From Myotis daubentonii (taxonomy: Eukaryota; Chordata; Mammalia; Chiroptera; Vespertilionidae), in assembly GCF_963259705.1 (NCBI RefSeq), contig NC_081840.1, positions 117,355,074-117,419,073 of the forward strand: a stretch of DNA of 64,000 nucleotides, written 5' to 3'. Position numbers and translations under genes: made by a program. This document shows positions 9,390 to 21,158 of this stretch, piece by piece; position 1 is the stretch's first letter, and each line of letters begins with the position of its first letter. The notes under the pieces are model-generated. The model searched no databases, had not been told where the DNA came from, and saw only the letters and a list, made by a program, of their open reading frames with translations.

Positions 9390-12300
9390 ATGATGACAAA
9401 CAAGTACTTATCAATAATAACATTAAATATAAATGGATTGAAAGCTCCAGTCAAAAGACATAGGGTAGCTAAGTGGATAAGAAAACATGACACATATATT
9501 TGCTGTCTGAAAGAGAACCACTTCAGAACAAAGGATTTATACCGACTGATAGTGAAGGGATAGAAAAATTTTTTTCTGACAAATAGAAATGAGAAGAAAG
9601 CTGGGGTAGCAATACTTATATTTGACAAAATAGACCTCAAAGTAAAGGCCATACAAGAGATAAGGAAGGCCACTTCATGATACTAAAGGGAGCAATTCAA
9701 CAAGGGGATATAACTCTGGTAAACATATATGCAACCAATAAAGGAGCACCCAAATACATAAAACAACTTCTGGAAGATATCAAGGGAGAGATCAATAGTG
9801 ATAGAATCATAGTAGGGAACTTTAAAACCCCACTGATATCACTGGATAAATCCTCTAAACAAAAATTCAGCAAAGAAACAGCAATCCTAAATGACTCACA
9901 GGATCAGATGGACTTAATTGACATCTTCAGAACATTTCATCCCAAAGCTATAGAATATACATTCTTATCAAGTGCACATGGGATATTTTCAAAGATAGAC
10001 CACATATTAGGACACAGGCAAAGTCTCTTCAAATTCAAGAAGATAGAAATCATAACAAGCGTCTTCTCAGACCACAATGGCATAAAAGTAGAAATCAACT
10101 ACAATAAAAACAATAAAAAATCAAATACTTGGAGGCTAAATAGCATGCTATTAAACAATGATTGGGTTACCAAAAGAGATCAAAGAAGAAATAAAAAGCA
10201 TCCTGGAAACAAATGACAATGAAAACACAACAATCCAAAATCTATGGGACACAATGAAAGCAGTCCTGAGAGGGAAGTTCATAGCTCTACAGGCCTACCT
10301 CAAAAAGCAAGAAAAAAATGGTAATAAATTATCTAACCTTGCAACTTAAAGAATTAGAAGGAGAGAAACAAGAAAAGCCCACAGTAACCAGAAGGAAGAA
10401 AATAATAAAGATCAGAGCAGAAATAAATGACATAGAGACCCCCACAAAAAAAACACCCCAAAACAAAACACAAACAAATAAACAAAAATATAAAAGATCA
10501 ATGAAACCAAGAGCTGGTTCTTTGAAAGGATAAACAAGATTGATGAACCTCTAGCCAGGCTCACCAGAAACAAAGAGAGAGAACCCAAATAAACAAAATC
10601 AGAAATGAAAGAGATGAAGTAACAAGTGATCCCACAGATATACAATGGATTGTAAAAAAAAAAAAATACTATGAACAATTCTACTCCAATAAACTGGACA
10701 ACCTCGATGAAATGGACACATTCCTAGAAAAATATAAGCTTCCAAAACTCAATCAGGAAATTTAAAAAACCTGAATAGGCCGATAACTACTGATGAAATT
10801 GAAACAGGAATCAAAAAGCTTCCAGCAAACAAAAGCCCTAGACCACATGGCTTCACAGGGGAGTTTTACCAAACATTCAAAGAAGAACTAAAACCAATAC
10901 TTCTCAGACTATTCCAAAAAATCCAAGAGGAAGGAACAATTCCCAGCTCTTTCTATGAAGCCAGCATTACCCTAATCCCCAAACCAGATAAAGACACCAC
11001 AAAGAAAGAGAATTACAAGCCAATATCCCTGATGAACATAGATGCTAAAATCCTCAACAAAATTCTAGCAAAGCGGATCCAGCAATACATTAGAAAGATC
11101 ATACACCATGACCAAGTGGGATTTATTCCAGAGATGCAAGGATGGTATAATAGCTGCAAATCAATAAACATGATACATCACATAAACAAATTGAGAGGAA
11201 AAAATAACATAGTCATTTGACAAAGTCCAACACCCTTTTCTGATAAACACTCTCAGCAAAGTAGGAATAGAGGAGTCATGCCTCAACATAATAAAAGCCC
11301 TATATGACAAACCTACAGCCAGCATCATACTCAATGGGCAAAATCTAAAACCATTTCCCCTAAGAACAGGAATAAGACAGTGATGCCTGCTTTCACCACT
11401 CCTATTCAACATAGTACTAGAAGTGCTAGCCACAGCGAACAGACAAGAAAAAGAAATAAAAGGCATCCAAATTGGAAAAGAAGAAGTAAAATTGTCATTA
11501 TTCACAGATGACATGATACTGTAAATAGAAAACCCTAAAGACTCCATAAATAACTATTAGTCTTAATAAATGAATTCGGCAATGTAGCAGGGTACAAAAT
11601 TAATGCCAAGAAATCTATGGCATTTTTATATACCAATAGTGAATTTACAGAGAGATTAAAAAACAATCCCATTTATCATTGCACCCCAAAAATTTAAGAT
11701 ATCTAGGAATAAACTTAACTAAGGAGGTAAAAGACCTCTACTCAGAAAACTTCAGGATGTTGAAAAAAGAGAGAGAGGAAGATATAAACAGATGGAAGAT
11801 CATACCATGTTTATGGATTGGTAGAATCAACATCATTAAAATGTCCATACTACCCAAAGCAATCTATAGATTCATTGCACTCCCCATTAAAATACCAATG
11901 GCATATTTCACAGACCTAGAACCAACTCTCCAAAAATTCATCTGGAATTAAAAAAGACCCCGAATAGCTGCAGCAATCCTGAGAAAGAAGAACAAAGTCG
12001 GAGGGATCTCAATACCAGATATCAAGCTGTATTACAAAGCCACTGTTCTCAAAACTGCCTGGTACTGGCACAAGAACAGACATAGACCAAAGGGATAGAA
12101 TAGAGAACCCAGAAATTGACCCAAATCACTATGCTCAATTAATATTTGACAAAGGAGGCAAGAGCATACAATGGAGTCAAGAAAGTCTCTTCAATAAATG
12201 GTGTTGGGAAAATTGGACAGATACATGCAAAAAAATGAAACTAGACCACCAACTTACACCATTCACAAAAATAAGCTCAAAATGGATAAAGGACTTAAAC

Positions 12301-13228
12301 GTAAGACAGGAAACCATAAAAATATTAGAGGAATCCACAGGCAGCAAAATCTCAGACATATGCCAAAGCAATTTCTTCACTGATACTGCTCCTAGGGCAA
12401 TGGAAACTAAAGAGAAAATAAAAAAAAATGGGGCTACATCAAAATAAAAAGCTTCTGTACAGCAAAAGAAACCATCAACAAAACAACAAGAAAACCCACT
12501 GCATGGGAGAACATATTTTCCAATGTTATCACCAATAAGGGTCTAATCTCCAACATTTACAGGGAACTCATACAACTTAACAAAAGGAAGATAAACAACC
12601 CAATTAAAAAAAATGGGCAATGGACCTAAATAGATACTTTTTGAAAGAGGACATAAGGAAGGCCAAAAGACATATGAAAACATGTTCAAAGCCACTGATC
12701 ATCCAAGAGATGCAAATCAAAACAACAATGAGGTGCCATCTCACACCTGTCAGAATGGCTATCATCAACAAATCAACAAATGAAAAGTGCTGGTGGGGAC
12801 GTGGAGAAAAAGGAACCCTCACCCTCGTGCACTGCTGGAGGGAATGCAGACTGGTGGAGCCACTGTGGAGAATAGTATGTAGTTTCCTCAAAAAACTAAA
12901 AATGGAACTCCCATTTGACCCAGTGATCCCACTTCTAGGAATGTAACCCAAAAAAGTAGAAACACTAATCAGAAAGGATATATGCACCCTATGTTTATAG
13001 CAGCACAATTTACAATAGCTAAATTTGGAAACAGCCTATGTGCCCATCAGCAGTTGGGTGGATTAAAAAACTTTTGTATGTCTACACAATGGAATATTAT
13101 GCTGCTGTAAAAAGGAATTCCTACCATTTGCAACAGCATGGATAGAGCTAAAGAGCATTATGATAAGTGAAATAAGTCAGTCAGAGAAAGATAAATATCA
13201 CATGATCTCACTCATTTGTGGATTATAA
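9390..13228 (+). pseudogene. L1 ORF2 (endonuclease-reverse transcriptase), broken
   Basis: ORF2p nicks DNA and reverse transcribes L1 RNA. The start ATG at 9390, 48 bases after ORF1, opens the endonuclease domain (SIITLNINGLKAP). The reverse transcriptase active site is visible as F-T-D-D at 11501-11512, with a TAA four codons later (11522-11524). The end (ISLICGL, then TAA at 13226-13228) is the normal L1 end. The span of 3,839 bp fits the usual ~1,275 codons, so damage is by point stops and small indels, not large deletion. Open pieces remain at 9677-10216, 11032-11220 and 11679-11951. Confidence 0.92.
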
Positions 13229-14522
13229 TGAACAACATAAACTGATGAACAAAAACAGATCCAGAGACAGAGCAACATTGATCAGATGCTCAAACCTCAG
13301 AGGGAAGGTAAGGGAGGGAGAGGGTAAGGGGGAGATATCAACCAAAAGACTTGTATGCCTGCATATAAGCATAACCAATGAACACGGACACCAGGGGGTG
13401 AGGGCATGAATGGGAGTGAGGTGGGGGATAGTGGGGGGATAAAGACACATATGTAATACCTTAATCAATAAAGAAAAAAAAAAGAGTAGGCCTTCCTTCC
13501 CCTGGCTGCTGGCCCAGCTTTCCTCCGGCACCCGGGACCTAGGCTTCCCTACTCCCGCCTCCAGCAGGCATCCAGGACCTGGGCTGGCTTCCCTCCAGCC
13601 ACCCTCAGGCACCCAGGACCCTGGCTGGCTTCCCCTGGGCCTCCTGCAGGCACCAGGGACCCAGCTGGCTTCCCTCTGGCCCCAGCTTCATCAGGAAGGA
13701 TGTCCGGAATGACGTCCGGTCTAATTACCCTTTTTTTATTATAGATTATATTATATTACATTAATTATATTATATTTGTGTTATAATGATAGATTTTTGC
13801 ACCCACTGCATGATTATGACCAAAATTTTCTTTCTTTTATTTCCTATAATAGGAATAATAATTACATGCACAGTTGTAATTGGTCCAAAAAAAATCTGGA
13901 GGAAAATTTTTGTTCAACTCTCTTCTGGTCCTTTATATGTTATGTGTGGCTTAATCAAATCACTTCTTTGTCAGAAACAGAGTTTCTTTGTATTTCCACC
14001 ACAAGATTTCTATTCCAACTTTGAGGTGGATCTTTTTAATCTGTTCTGTGGATGACCTTAGAAGTGTAAGGATCCCTTCATACTCATCTGGTTTTAAAAG
14101 ATAGTAATAGTAAATCAGCATAGTGATAAGCAGAAACTTCTCTGTTAATAGTTAAGCTCTGGCTTTGTCCAAGGATACACCCGGGGATGTACCACCTTCA
14201 AAAATAATCTTGCAGCAGATCTATACTCTCACTCATATTTTCAAGTTTTTAGAAGATATTAAGCTATTCCTAAGTACTGAAATGCCAAACCATCTCAGAT
14301 AAACTGAAGAACTCAGAATTCAATATGACTGGACAGAAATGGGGCAGATGAACTTCCATTGAAAGCAAGTGCAGTAATGATTCCAGAGAAAAACACTTCA
14401 TCATACTTATAAAACTAAAGGTTCTGAGCTGTCAGCTAACCTCAAAATGGAAATCATTCAAGCTTAGCCCCATAAACTAATGCTCTCCAACAACTAACAA
14501 GAAAAACATTGAATAAAAATAA

Positions 14523-14640
14523 TTATTGAGCACTATGCACCAGGTGCTGAGCTACATATCTTATGTGTGTTACTTTATATAAAGCTGCCAGTAACTTCTT
14601 GCTCTTTTCATTTTATGGGATAAGGGAAACATCAAGGTCA
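14523..14640 (-). repeat. MIR SINE fragment
   Basis: Contains ttattgagcactatgcacc and a diverged 'aggtgctgagctac' followed by 'cattttatgggataaggga', the order expected for a reversed MIR (ttattgagcactta, gatgaggaaac). Confidence 0.6.
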
Positions 14641-17577
14641 CATTGACATCAGCAATTCAAGCTCAAGGCAGTTTGTGGTCAAAGCTCAGACATTCACCTA
14701 CTGTGTTACACTGTCCTGCACTGAACATCTTCTATTCTCCAACAAATCAGCATTGTGCTTGTTCCTGAAACAGTGTCAGTATTATAATAAGAGTTCAAGG
14801 GAGACATGCAAAATAAGAATAAATCTAGGGCAGGCCTACTAAAATTACCAAAGCTATAGCATATGAGCATAGCCTTTTTAAAATTATTATGCATTCAAGA
14901 TACAAACTGTATAGAGAACATGAGCGGTTCACGAAATCCTAGAAGTCCAGAACTACAGAATAGCATGCCTGTCTTAAAAGGAGAAACTATGAGAGGAAGA
15001 ATTCTTTATCACAGAGGAAAAACTCAGAAATTTGCTGTTTTTAAGCTGAAGATAGAGTATCAAGAATAATAAAGCCTGTGTCTCAGTTTTTTGCCTCCAT
15101 CTCTACTTTTCTTGGTTTTTCAGATACTCCTCACTGGCAGCCACATTATGTCTGAGACCTTAGCCCCATCGTCTGGTAACAAATTATCTTGCCTTCCTTT
15201 CATGCATATCCATATATGAAGCCTCTAGTCAGTAGTGAGACCCTCCTTCATTATTTGGAGGTAGCTGGATTTGCTACCTACAGGCATTATTCTTTGGGTA
15301 TTTCGTTGCTTCCTCAAGTCTTGTGTCTCTTCTTGACATCCCTCAGTCCATGCAATGGGGATTTGATGTGCTTCCTTATTTATATTATTAGCAGTTGCCT
15401 TTTCCATTGTCCTTTTTCTTCCTCCCCAAAGCCCTGTTGAGGGAAAATCCTGTTTCCCAAAACCTATGTCTCCTACTTACCGGTGTCTGGGTTCTGCTGC
15501 CTCCGAGCAATTGCCCATTGCCCACCTGCATCCTAAAAATGACCAGCACCTGGAATTCCCTAGTGCTCTGCTCTGTTTCTCTGATTGGAAGTTATGTCTC
15601 TTTATCCTCTGAAACAGCCTGTTCTGTGTGATCCTGCTTAGACTTCTAAGCTTGCATGCTGGAAGCTATTACTAAGAAGTAGGAAATAAAACTAGGTGAC
15701 AGGCATTTGGCTAGAGAAAATTTACCAGGACAGGAGATTGTGTACCCAATAGGAATGGTTCCATTTAGAGTTTAATCAAACCATATTATAATCTTGGTAA
15801 GCTTTAAAGAGATCTGGTCCTTTGGGCAGAGGTTAAGGGAGTAATAGTTTGGGGTCTCAGGTGTATGTCTGAGCCATAGAATAATGGAGCTTGCCTTAAC
15901 AGATTTTGGAAATATTAGGAGTAGATTTATCCTCAGGATAAACGAGGTAGGCTGGGGGTCCAGATATGCAGCCAGCTAAGCATTCAGGGTGGGCCATATA
16001 TAGTCCCAGTAAGCTATGATGTGAGCCAGAAATCTAAGACCAAGAATAGAGCAAGCAAAGGAAGTATGTGGCAACCATCAGGGTGTACAATTCCTGAGAC
16101 ATCTCTTGTTCACCACTGATGATTTTTAGATTCTTGTTTGGTTTTATAAACTGGAAAGCGAGTAGTGTGTATGAGAGTCAGTGTGATTTAAAGGGCCAGC
16201 AGGGGAACAGGTAGTAGCCATAAGTAATATATAAGACCCGGTATTGCTTTGTGGGAAGAGGCTAGATTGGAAAGAAAGGACAGATCTGCCACCTATATTC
16301 TGATTTTGCCTACTCAATTTTATCTCCAGAGTTACTATCTTACCACCTTGGGGGAATCTTGCACTAGCCGTGATTCCCTCCATGATATTGTCTCTCGCAT
16401 GCTACCTAGGTTGGAACATCATGCTCATACTGAAAGATAGAGATAGAAATTTAAAGTGAAACCATAGTCAATATAACTATCACAGATTATTAAGGTAATT
16501 AGGGCTGTCAGAGGAGAGCCCCTACATTTTCACAATCCTAGTGTAAAATACCCATTGCTGCTCTCATCAGAGACAGAAGAATACTCTTGAGTGGACCCTG
16601 ACAGTAATGGAATGCAGAGTTCCTTTGGATTCCATGCAATATCCATATTCACTATACAAAATCCAAGAAGCTGGTGATCCTTACAGTTATTTACACTGCT
16701 CCTGTGGGAAACTGCTCTAATTGGGCCACACAGAATGTCCTGGGTCTGATTTCATTACAGCATTTGGACCTGCTTTCTAGAGCTCCTCCCCTTCTCTCTA
16801 CTAAAGCATCTCTCTGCCTGTCCTGAAGCCTTAGCTCAGGCTCACCACCTGGAGGCCTTCAATAGCTAGTGCTAAGGTGTGGCTGTATATATCATGGTTT
16901 TTGGTCAGGACAGCCTTAAAAATGTTGAATTTCAAGGCAAACCAAATAAAAGAAAAACATTTGGTAGACTGAACTGGCCAATTGTTTCTGTAAGTAATCT
17001 ACCCAGTATTTTTATAGGAAGAAAAAAAAGATATTAAATGCAGTGCAATTTTTATCCTTACTGCCCTATAACCCAATTAACGATTGCATGAAAATGCTGC
17101 CTTCTTGTGCCTGGGACTTTATTTATATAGCAATTATAGTGTCAATAGATGCAGTGGTGCATGTGTTGACCAACATCCCCTAGATTGTGTGTTTCCTAAA
17201 AGAAGGGATTCTATCTTATATATGTCTTTAAATGTCCAATATCTAGGCTAAGGTCTGATCCAGAGTAGATACACCTGGCTGTTTTATCACTGAAATAAAT
17301 TGTAAGATGATTGGGTTGTCTATGTTCTATACAGCTCTAGATAGCTCACTCAGGAACTGCTGAGGGCTTCATGGGTGTATGATCTTTTCCAGGACAGGGA
17401 TGTGCATTACATGGAAAAGAAAGGCCCTGCGTTCCTAAAGCTTATGTCCTAATGTTGAAGGTTAAGAAAAGTAATCACCATTATGGACTCTCATTGAGTC
17501 TGGGTTCCTCTGTCAAAGTAATACACTGCTTTTTTAAAATAATAACAGACTTTAATTTAGAGTCCTGAAGTCACTGA

Positions 17578-17600
17578 AACACACACACACACACACACAC
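17578..17600. repeat. (CA)n microsatellite
   Basis: About eleven CA dinucleotides. Confidence 0.9.
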
Positions 17601-17837
17601 CCCTGATACCATCTATAAGAATGAAAAGAAAAATAAAAGACAGTACACACATGGAGGTGAAGTGTTATTTCAGAACATGAGCAGCTAAAATCTGGACGTA
17701 AGGGCCTGGTGGACAAGATTCATTCTGAGCCATGAGCTGAGAGCGAAGTTGCAGTTTACTGCCCCTTGAAGCTGCTGCGCTGCAGCGTTCAGGAATGATG
17801 TGCTTTTAAAAGACAGATTTCCAGAAACATGACAATT

Positions 17838-17871
17838 CCCCCCCCCCCCCGGCCCCCCCTCCCCCACCGAA
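17838..17871. repeat. C-rich homopolymer run
   Basis: Run of C broken by GG and one T; G-rich on the minus strand and so possibly quadruplex-forming. Confidence 0.8.
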
Positions 17872-19777
17872 GGTGCCAATGAGTGAGCTTCACTTATTCG
17901 CCTTCAGAAAAGCCACGCATTGGGTTTTGCTCCTAGAGTGACACTTAATTCCATCTACTTGAAAGTGGCATTTCATAAAGAAGGGGATGGGGTCTCAACA
18001 CTATGTGACGCGTCCTTCGGGACCCTCACCATGCTTCGCTCCTCTTATCTTGTAAACGCAGAGGGTAAACACTAGATCATACCCAATAACTGTAATATGC
18101 TTAAGTGGGGAAAAGGCCCTTAGAGGGGACCGTGGGGGCTATTCATTTTCTAGTGCTTGGAGACCCCTCCCCCCAGCAAAAGTAGGAGGAGAGGGACCTG
18201 CAGTGTTGTCAATATGGAAGCAGATAAATGAATATTATACGCCAGATTTTCCATAGCAACTACTTTAGTAACACATGTATAAATACACGTTTGTAGCTAT
18301 TTTAATCACCTCCCTATCCAGTTCTGTCTGAATTAGTAAGGAATAGGGTATATTCAACAAAGTGGATTGCGCACAGGTAGCACTAATTACTGTGGCTACA
18401 GAAACAAATCACAAACCACTACTCTATTTCCAGTTTTTCCCTATTAATTTTTGGTGAAGTATTTCTACATTAGTTCCTTTTAAAATTAAAGATACGTTAC
18501 ATTTTCTAATCCCTTTGTAACTATGAGTTTCTTAAGCTCCTCTGCCCCAATGAGACTGTTTTTCACAAAAGAGAAAAGATTTTCAAAGCAGTTAACTTTA
18601 GTAGGAGACGGTGCATATTAAACCAAGCTCAGCATTCCCATGTTTTCTGCCCTGGAGCTTTCAACGCTGTGATGACCGTATTTTCATTTAGAAATGTCAG
18701 AAATGGGAAAGAAACCAAGCCGCTACCTAGTGCTGTGGCCTGTTCTGCTCTCTAGTCCAGCAGAACGGGTCCGGGAAGACCTTGGGCGGCGGGGAAGCGA
18801 CAGTGTGCCCCGTAATGACCCGGGACCTGGGTGGTCGCCGGCCCACCGCGAGCAAACGCCCACAGCGGCGTCAGAAATCAGCTCGGGCGTCCCCGCCGCG
18901 AAGCTCGCGGGGAGCCGGGGGAGGGCCCGGCGGGGACGGCTGGAGGCCGGACGCCGCCGCCCGCGAAGCCTCTCGGCGCTGTCCACACTGACGAGCGCCC
19001 GGCTCACCGGCAGGCAGAGCGAAGGGGGAGCAGAGCCGCGGGGACGGCGACTGAGCCGCGCGCCCCGGCTTTGACGTCGCCCGGCTGCGGCGAGCAGCTC
19101 GCGCTCCCAGCACGTAGCGCACAACGTGACCGCACACAGCCTTCCCCTCCGGCGCCCGGCCGCCGGCTCCCGGCGTCACCCTCCTCCTGCCCTCGCCTCC
19201 GAGGCGCTCAGCCCCGCGTCCACCCAGGGATCCCAGCCGGCGTCGAGCCCAGGGCGCTCCGCCGCGCGGCCCGGAGCCTCTGCCGCAGCGGGGGCCCGAG
19301 CAGCGGCAGCGAAGCCGGGTGTCCTCCTCGGGGGCCGCTCCCGCGTTCACCTCCGGGCGCCAGCTCTACGCCAGCCCAGGCGGGGAACCCCTTCTGCGGC
19401 TCCCTCCTCTAAACTCCCGCGGGTCCCGGCCGCCCCCACCCTCCACCTGGCGGGGGCGGCGCGGCAGCGGAGAGGACGCGCGCGGTGCGGGTGAGCACGC
19501 GTGGACGTGTGTGCGGATCCGGTCTCTGCTTCTCCCTCTCGCAAGTGGCGGCGGCTGGACTCTGCTCGCGGCTCCCGGAATTGGCGCGGCCGGCGGAGGC
19601 CCCTCTTCGCGGGCGGGTGCTGAAGGCTATTTTGGAGATCGGTGGCGGCGGCGGCGGCGGCGGCTGAGGCTGAGGCTGGTGCCCAAGAGAGCTCCAGACG
19701 CACACTCTGCTCCATCGGTCCCTCTCCGCCTCCCCCTCCTCCTTCCCCTTCTTCCCCACCCCAGCCCCCCTAGTCCC

Positions 19778-19830
19778 ACTCCTCCTCCTCCTCCTCCTCC
19801 TCCTCCTCCTCCTCCTCCTCCTCCTCCTCC

Positions 19831-19862
<32 letters not shown>

Positions 19863-19864
19863 TC
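19778..19864. repeat. (TCC)n pyrimidine tract in the promoter
   Basis: About 27 TCC/CTT-type triplets with two TCTTCC interruptions, an almost pure polypyrimidine strand of about 85 bp. It encodes poly-proline or poly-arginine/glycine in the spurious ORFs that cross it. Confidence 0.93.
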
Positions 19865-19899
19865 CCAGCTCAGCGATGCGAGCCTGTATCGTGTAAGCG

Positions 19900-19920
19900 G
19901 ATTGGCGTTGCAATGGCAAC
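19900..19920 (+). promoter_or_regulatory. CCAAT box next to an RFX X-box
   Basis: A reversed CCAAT box (GATTGGC, 19900-19906) is followed directly by GTTGCAATGGCAAC (19907-19920), one base off the palindromic RFX consensus GTTGCCATGGCAAC. Adjacent CCAAT and X-box elements commonly work together in neuronal and ciliary promoters. Binding is inferred. Confidence 0.55.
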
Positions 19921-20082
19921 TGATGGAATGGGGGAAGGCAAGACAGCAGGTCTGGGGGCTCCGGACTGCGGGCGGGCGGGCCGCTGCCGCTGCTTGATGC
20001 TCCTCCGGGGACCTTCGCGACTTACTTTGTAAAGACAAACCCAGGCGACGAAACCTCTGCTCGGTGCCCCGAGTCAGAAGCC

Positions 20083-20090
20083 ACTTCCTG
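20083..20090 (-). promoter_or_regulatory. ETS-type site
   Basis: ACTTCCTG, the reverse of CAGGAAGT, a strong ETS-family consensus, within the CpG island. Confidence 0.4.
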
Positions 20091-20297
20091 TTCCTTGGCC
20101 GCCCGCGCCAGGCTCGCAGCGCTCCGCACCCGGCCCCTGGCCCGCGCCCGCCGCCCGCCCAGCGCGCCGCCGCGGCTGCGGAGACCGAGCCCGCTCCGCC
20201 GGAGAACACTTCGCCTCCGGCTCCCCTTCCCTGCACGCCCCCCGCTCCTCCTCGGCGCCTGCGATTTTCCCAGGCGCCCCGCGTGAGAGAGGCGTGC

Positions 20298-20303
20298 ATG
20301 TGA
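20298..20303 (+). other. AUG-stop minimal uORF
   Basis: ATGTGA: a start codon followed directly by a stop, 258 bp upstream of the MDGA2 ATG. It matters only if transcripts begin upstream of it. Confidence 0.4.
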
Positions 20304-20357
20304 GTGTGTGTCAGGTTATTGTGCTGTGGGAGCGTGTGTCTCTGTGTCTGTGCGTGC

Positions 20358-20558
20358 ATGAGTGTGGGGTGTGTGGGGCTGCTGCGCTCCGCTCACGGCC
20401 GCCGCCGGGGAAGGACAGACGGACGGCGCTGCCTTGGGCGACCGGTCCCCGGGCACGTCGGCGCAGCCCGGGAGCGAAAGGAGCGCACTCGCCTGGCCGC
20501 CGGCCTCCGGAAGGTCCCGCTGCTTCCCCCCGGGCTGGATATGTCCATGTTCACGTGA
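20358..20558 (+). other. Upstream ORF ending 2 nt before the MDGA2 start
   Basis: A 66-codon frame from ATG 20358 to TGA 20556-20558, in a different frame from MDGA2. Two more AUGs in the same frame lie at 20541 and 20547 (giving a minimal M-S-M-F-T peptide). The stop is two bases before the main ATG at 20561, a layout that fits termination-reinitiation control. The context of 20358 is weak (T at -3), that of 20541 moderate (G at -3). Whether it is transcribed depends on the unknown start site. Confidence 0.45.
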
Positions 20559-20560
20559 AG

Positions 20561-20633
20561 ATGGATTTAGTGTACGGTCTCGTGTGGCTGCTGACAGTCC
20601 TCCTGGAGGGGATCTCCGGCCAAGGAGTGTACG
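20561..20633 (+). CDS. MDGA2: MDGA2 first coding exon (signal peptide)
   Basis: MDGA2 is a GPI-anchored neuronal surface protein with six Ig domains, a fibronectin-like region and a MAM domain; it binds neuroligins and limits their pairing with neurexins, restraining synapse formation. This exon encodes 24 residues plus one base. It begins M-D-L-V-Y-G, has a hydrophobic core (LVWLLTVLL) typical of a signal peptide, and ends ...SGQGVY; cleavage is likely near G-Q. The ATG context is strong (A at -3, G at +4), and it is the first in-frame ATG, since the frame upstream holds none back to at least 20294. The donor G|GTGAGT follows at 20634, phase 1; the family continues with Ala-Pro-Pro, which fits the leftover G. 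The remaining exons lie beyond the window. Confidence 0.9.
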
Positions 20634-20639
20634 GTGAGT
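20634..20639 (+). other. MDGA2: Splice donor of MDGA2 exon 1
   Basis: GTGAGT directly after the phase-1 exon end, a near-ideal donor. The intron extends at least to the window end (>43 kb). Confidence 0.88.
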
Positions 20640-21046
20640 GAAATCGCGACGTTATCGTGACCTTGTGGTTCTTAGGCAAGAGAGGCTGGTGAGCGAAAAT
20701 GCACGACTCGCGCGCTCCGGGGCCCCTCCCGGCGTGGCATTTGATTTACACTTCATCACGGTATCGGGAGCGACGAGGAGGCGGCGAGCGCGCTGCGGAT
20801 TGGGCTGCGAGCCGCGGCCACGGCACCTCGGCTCCTGTTCCGAGTTGAGTGGAGCCCGCAGCATCGCACTTCTGCGAACCAGGGGCAGTGCGCTTGATTT
20901 ATGCCTGCTGGGGACCCGCGCTCGATTAGTCTCTGATTTAATAAAGATTGGACCTCGATTGCCGCCTCGGCAGTGCCGCGATTTCCCCCAAATGGAGGCT
21001 TCGAATGTGACCCCAGTGAGCTCCCCATCCCTTTCCGCTCCCCTTC

Positions 21047-21158
<112 letters not shown>

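Larger units (their letters stand above)
6445..13481 (+). mobile_element. Full-length L1 retrotransposon, inactive
   Basis: A 7.04-kb L1 with a 15-bp target duplication on both sides. It starts aggagaggaagatggcggc; the YY1-type box AAGATGGCGGC at 6453-6463 lies next to the 5' end, as in full-length L1s. Order: 5' UTR 6445-8436, broken ORF1 8437-9341, broken ORF2 9390-13228, 3' UTR 13229-13465, AATAAA near 13466 and a short A tail. Both ORFs contain stops and frameshifts, so it cannot move itself. Confidence 0.93.
6401..13745 (-). mobile_element. Helitron split by a full-length L1
   Basis: The CTAG end is at 6401-6404 (ctagaggcctgatacac) and the 5' end at 13745 (tttttattataga). The Helitron itself is about 0.3 kb; the rest is the L1 at 6445-13481 plus its target duplication. 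Its body (ggccttccttcccc, then gacgtccggtctaatta) matches the Helitrons at 54956-55145 and 56168-56325, so these form one subfamily. Confidence 0.87.
13746..18690. other. Upstream flank of MDGA2, mostly single-copy
   Basis: AT-rich non-coding sequence. I see an old MIR near 14523-14640, a (CA)n run near 17578-17600 and a C-rich run at 17838-17871. No long open frame or known exon was found. The first ~40 bases continue the TTATA-type repeat. Confidence 0.5.
18720..20960 (+). promoter_or_regulatory. MDGA2: CpG island promoter of MDGA2
   Basis: About 2.2 kb dense in CpG within an AT-rich region, covering the sequence upstream of, through and just past the first coding exon. There is no clear TATA box, so dispersed initiation is likely. 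It contains a (TCC)n tract (19778-19864), a CGG run (about 19641-19663), a CCAAT box with X-box (19900-19920) and an ETS-like site (ACTTCCTG, 20083-20090). The transcription start itself cannot be placed from sequence alone. Long ORFs here on both strands come from base composition. Confidence 0.85.

Noticed and set aside
9677..10216. 179-codon ORF as a separate gene
   Set aside because: It is part of the broken L1 ORF2 endonuclease domain.
13380..13402. CTCF-like motif in the L1 3' UTR (acaccagggggtgagg)
   Set aside because: Two or more mismatches in the core, so not counted with the Helitron sites.
19319..20032. 237-codon proline-rich ORF and the 316-codon antisense ORF (19409-20359)
   Set aside because: Both run through the TCC tract and CpG island; the first begins at GTG and neither has a domain.
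20294..20560. In-frame N-terminal extension of MDGA2
   Set aside because: The upstream frame is open, but its first codon at 20294 is GTG and there is no in-frame ATG before 20561, so I keep 20561 as the start.
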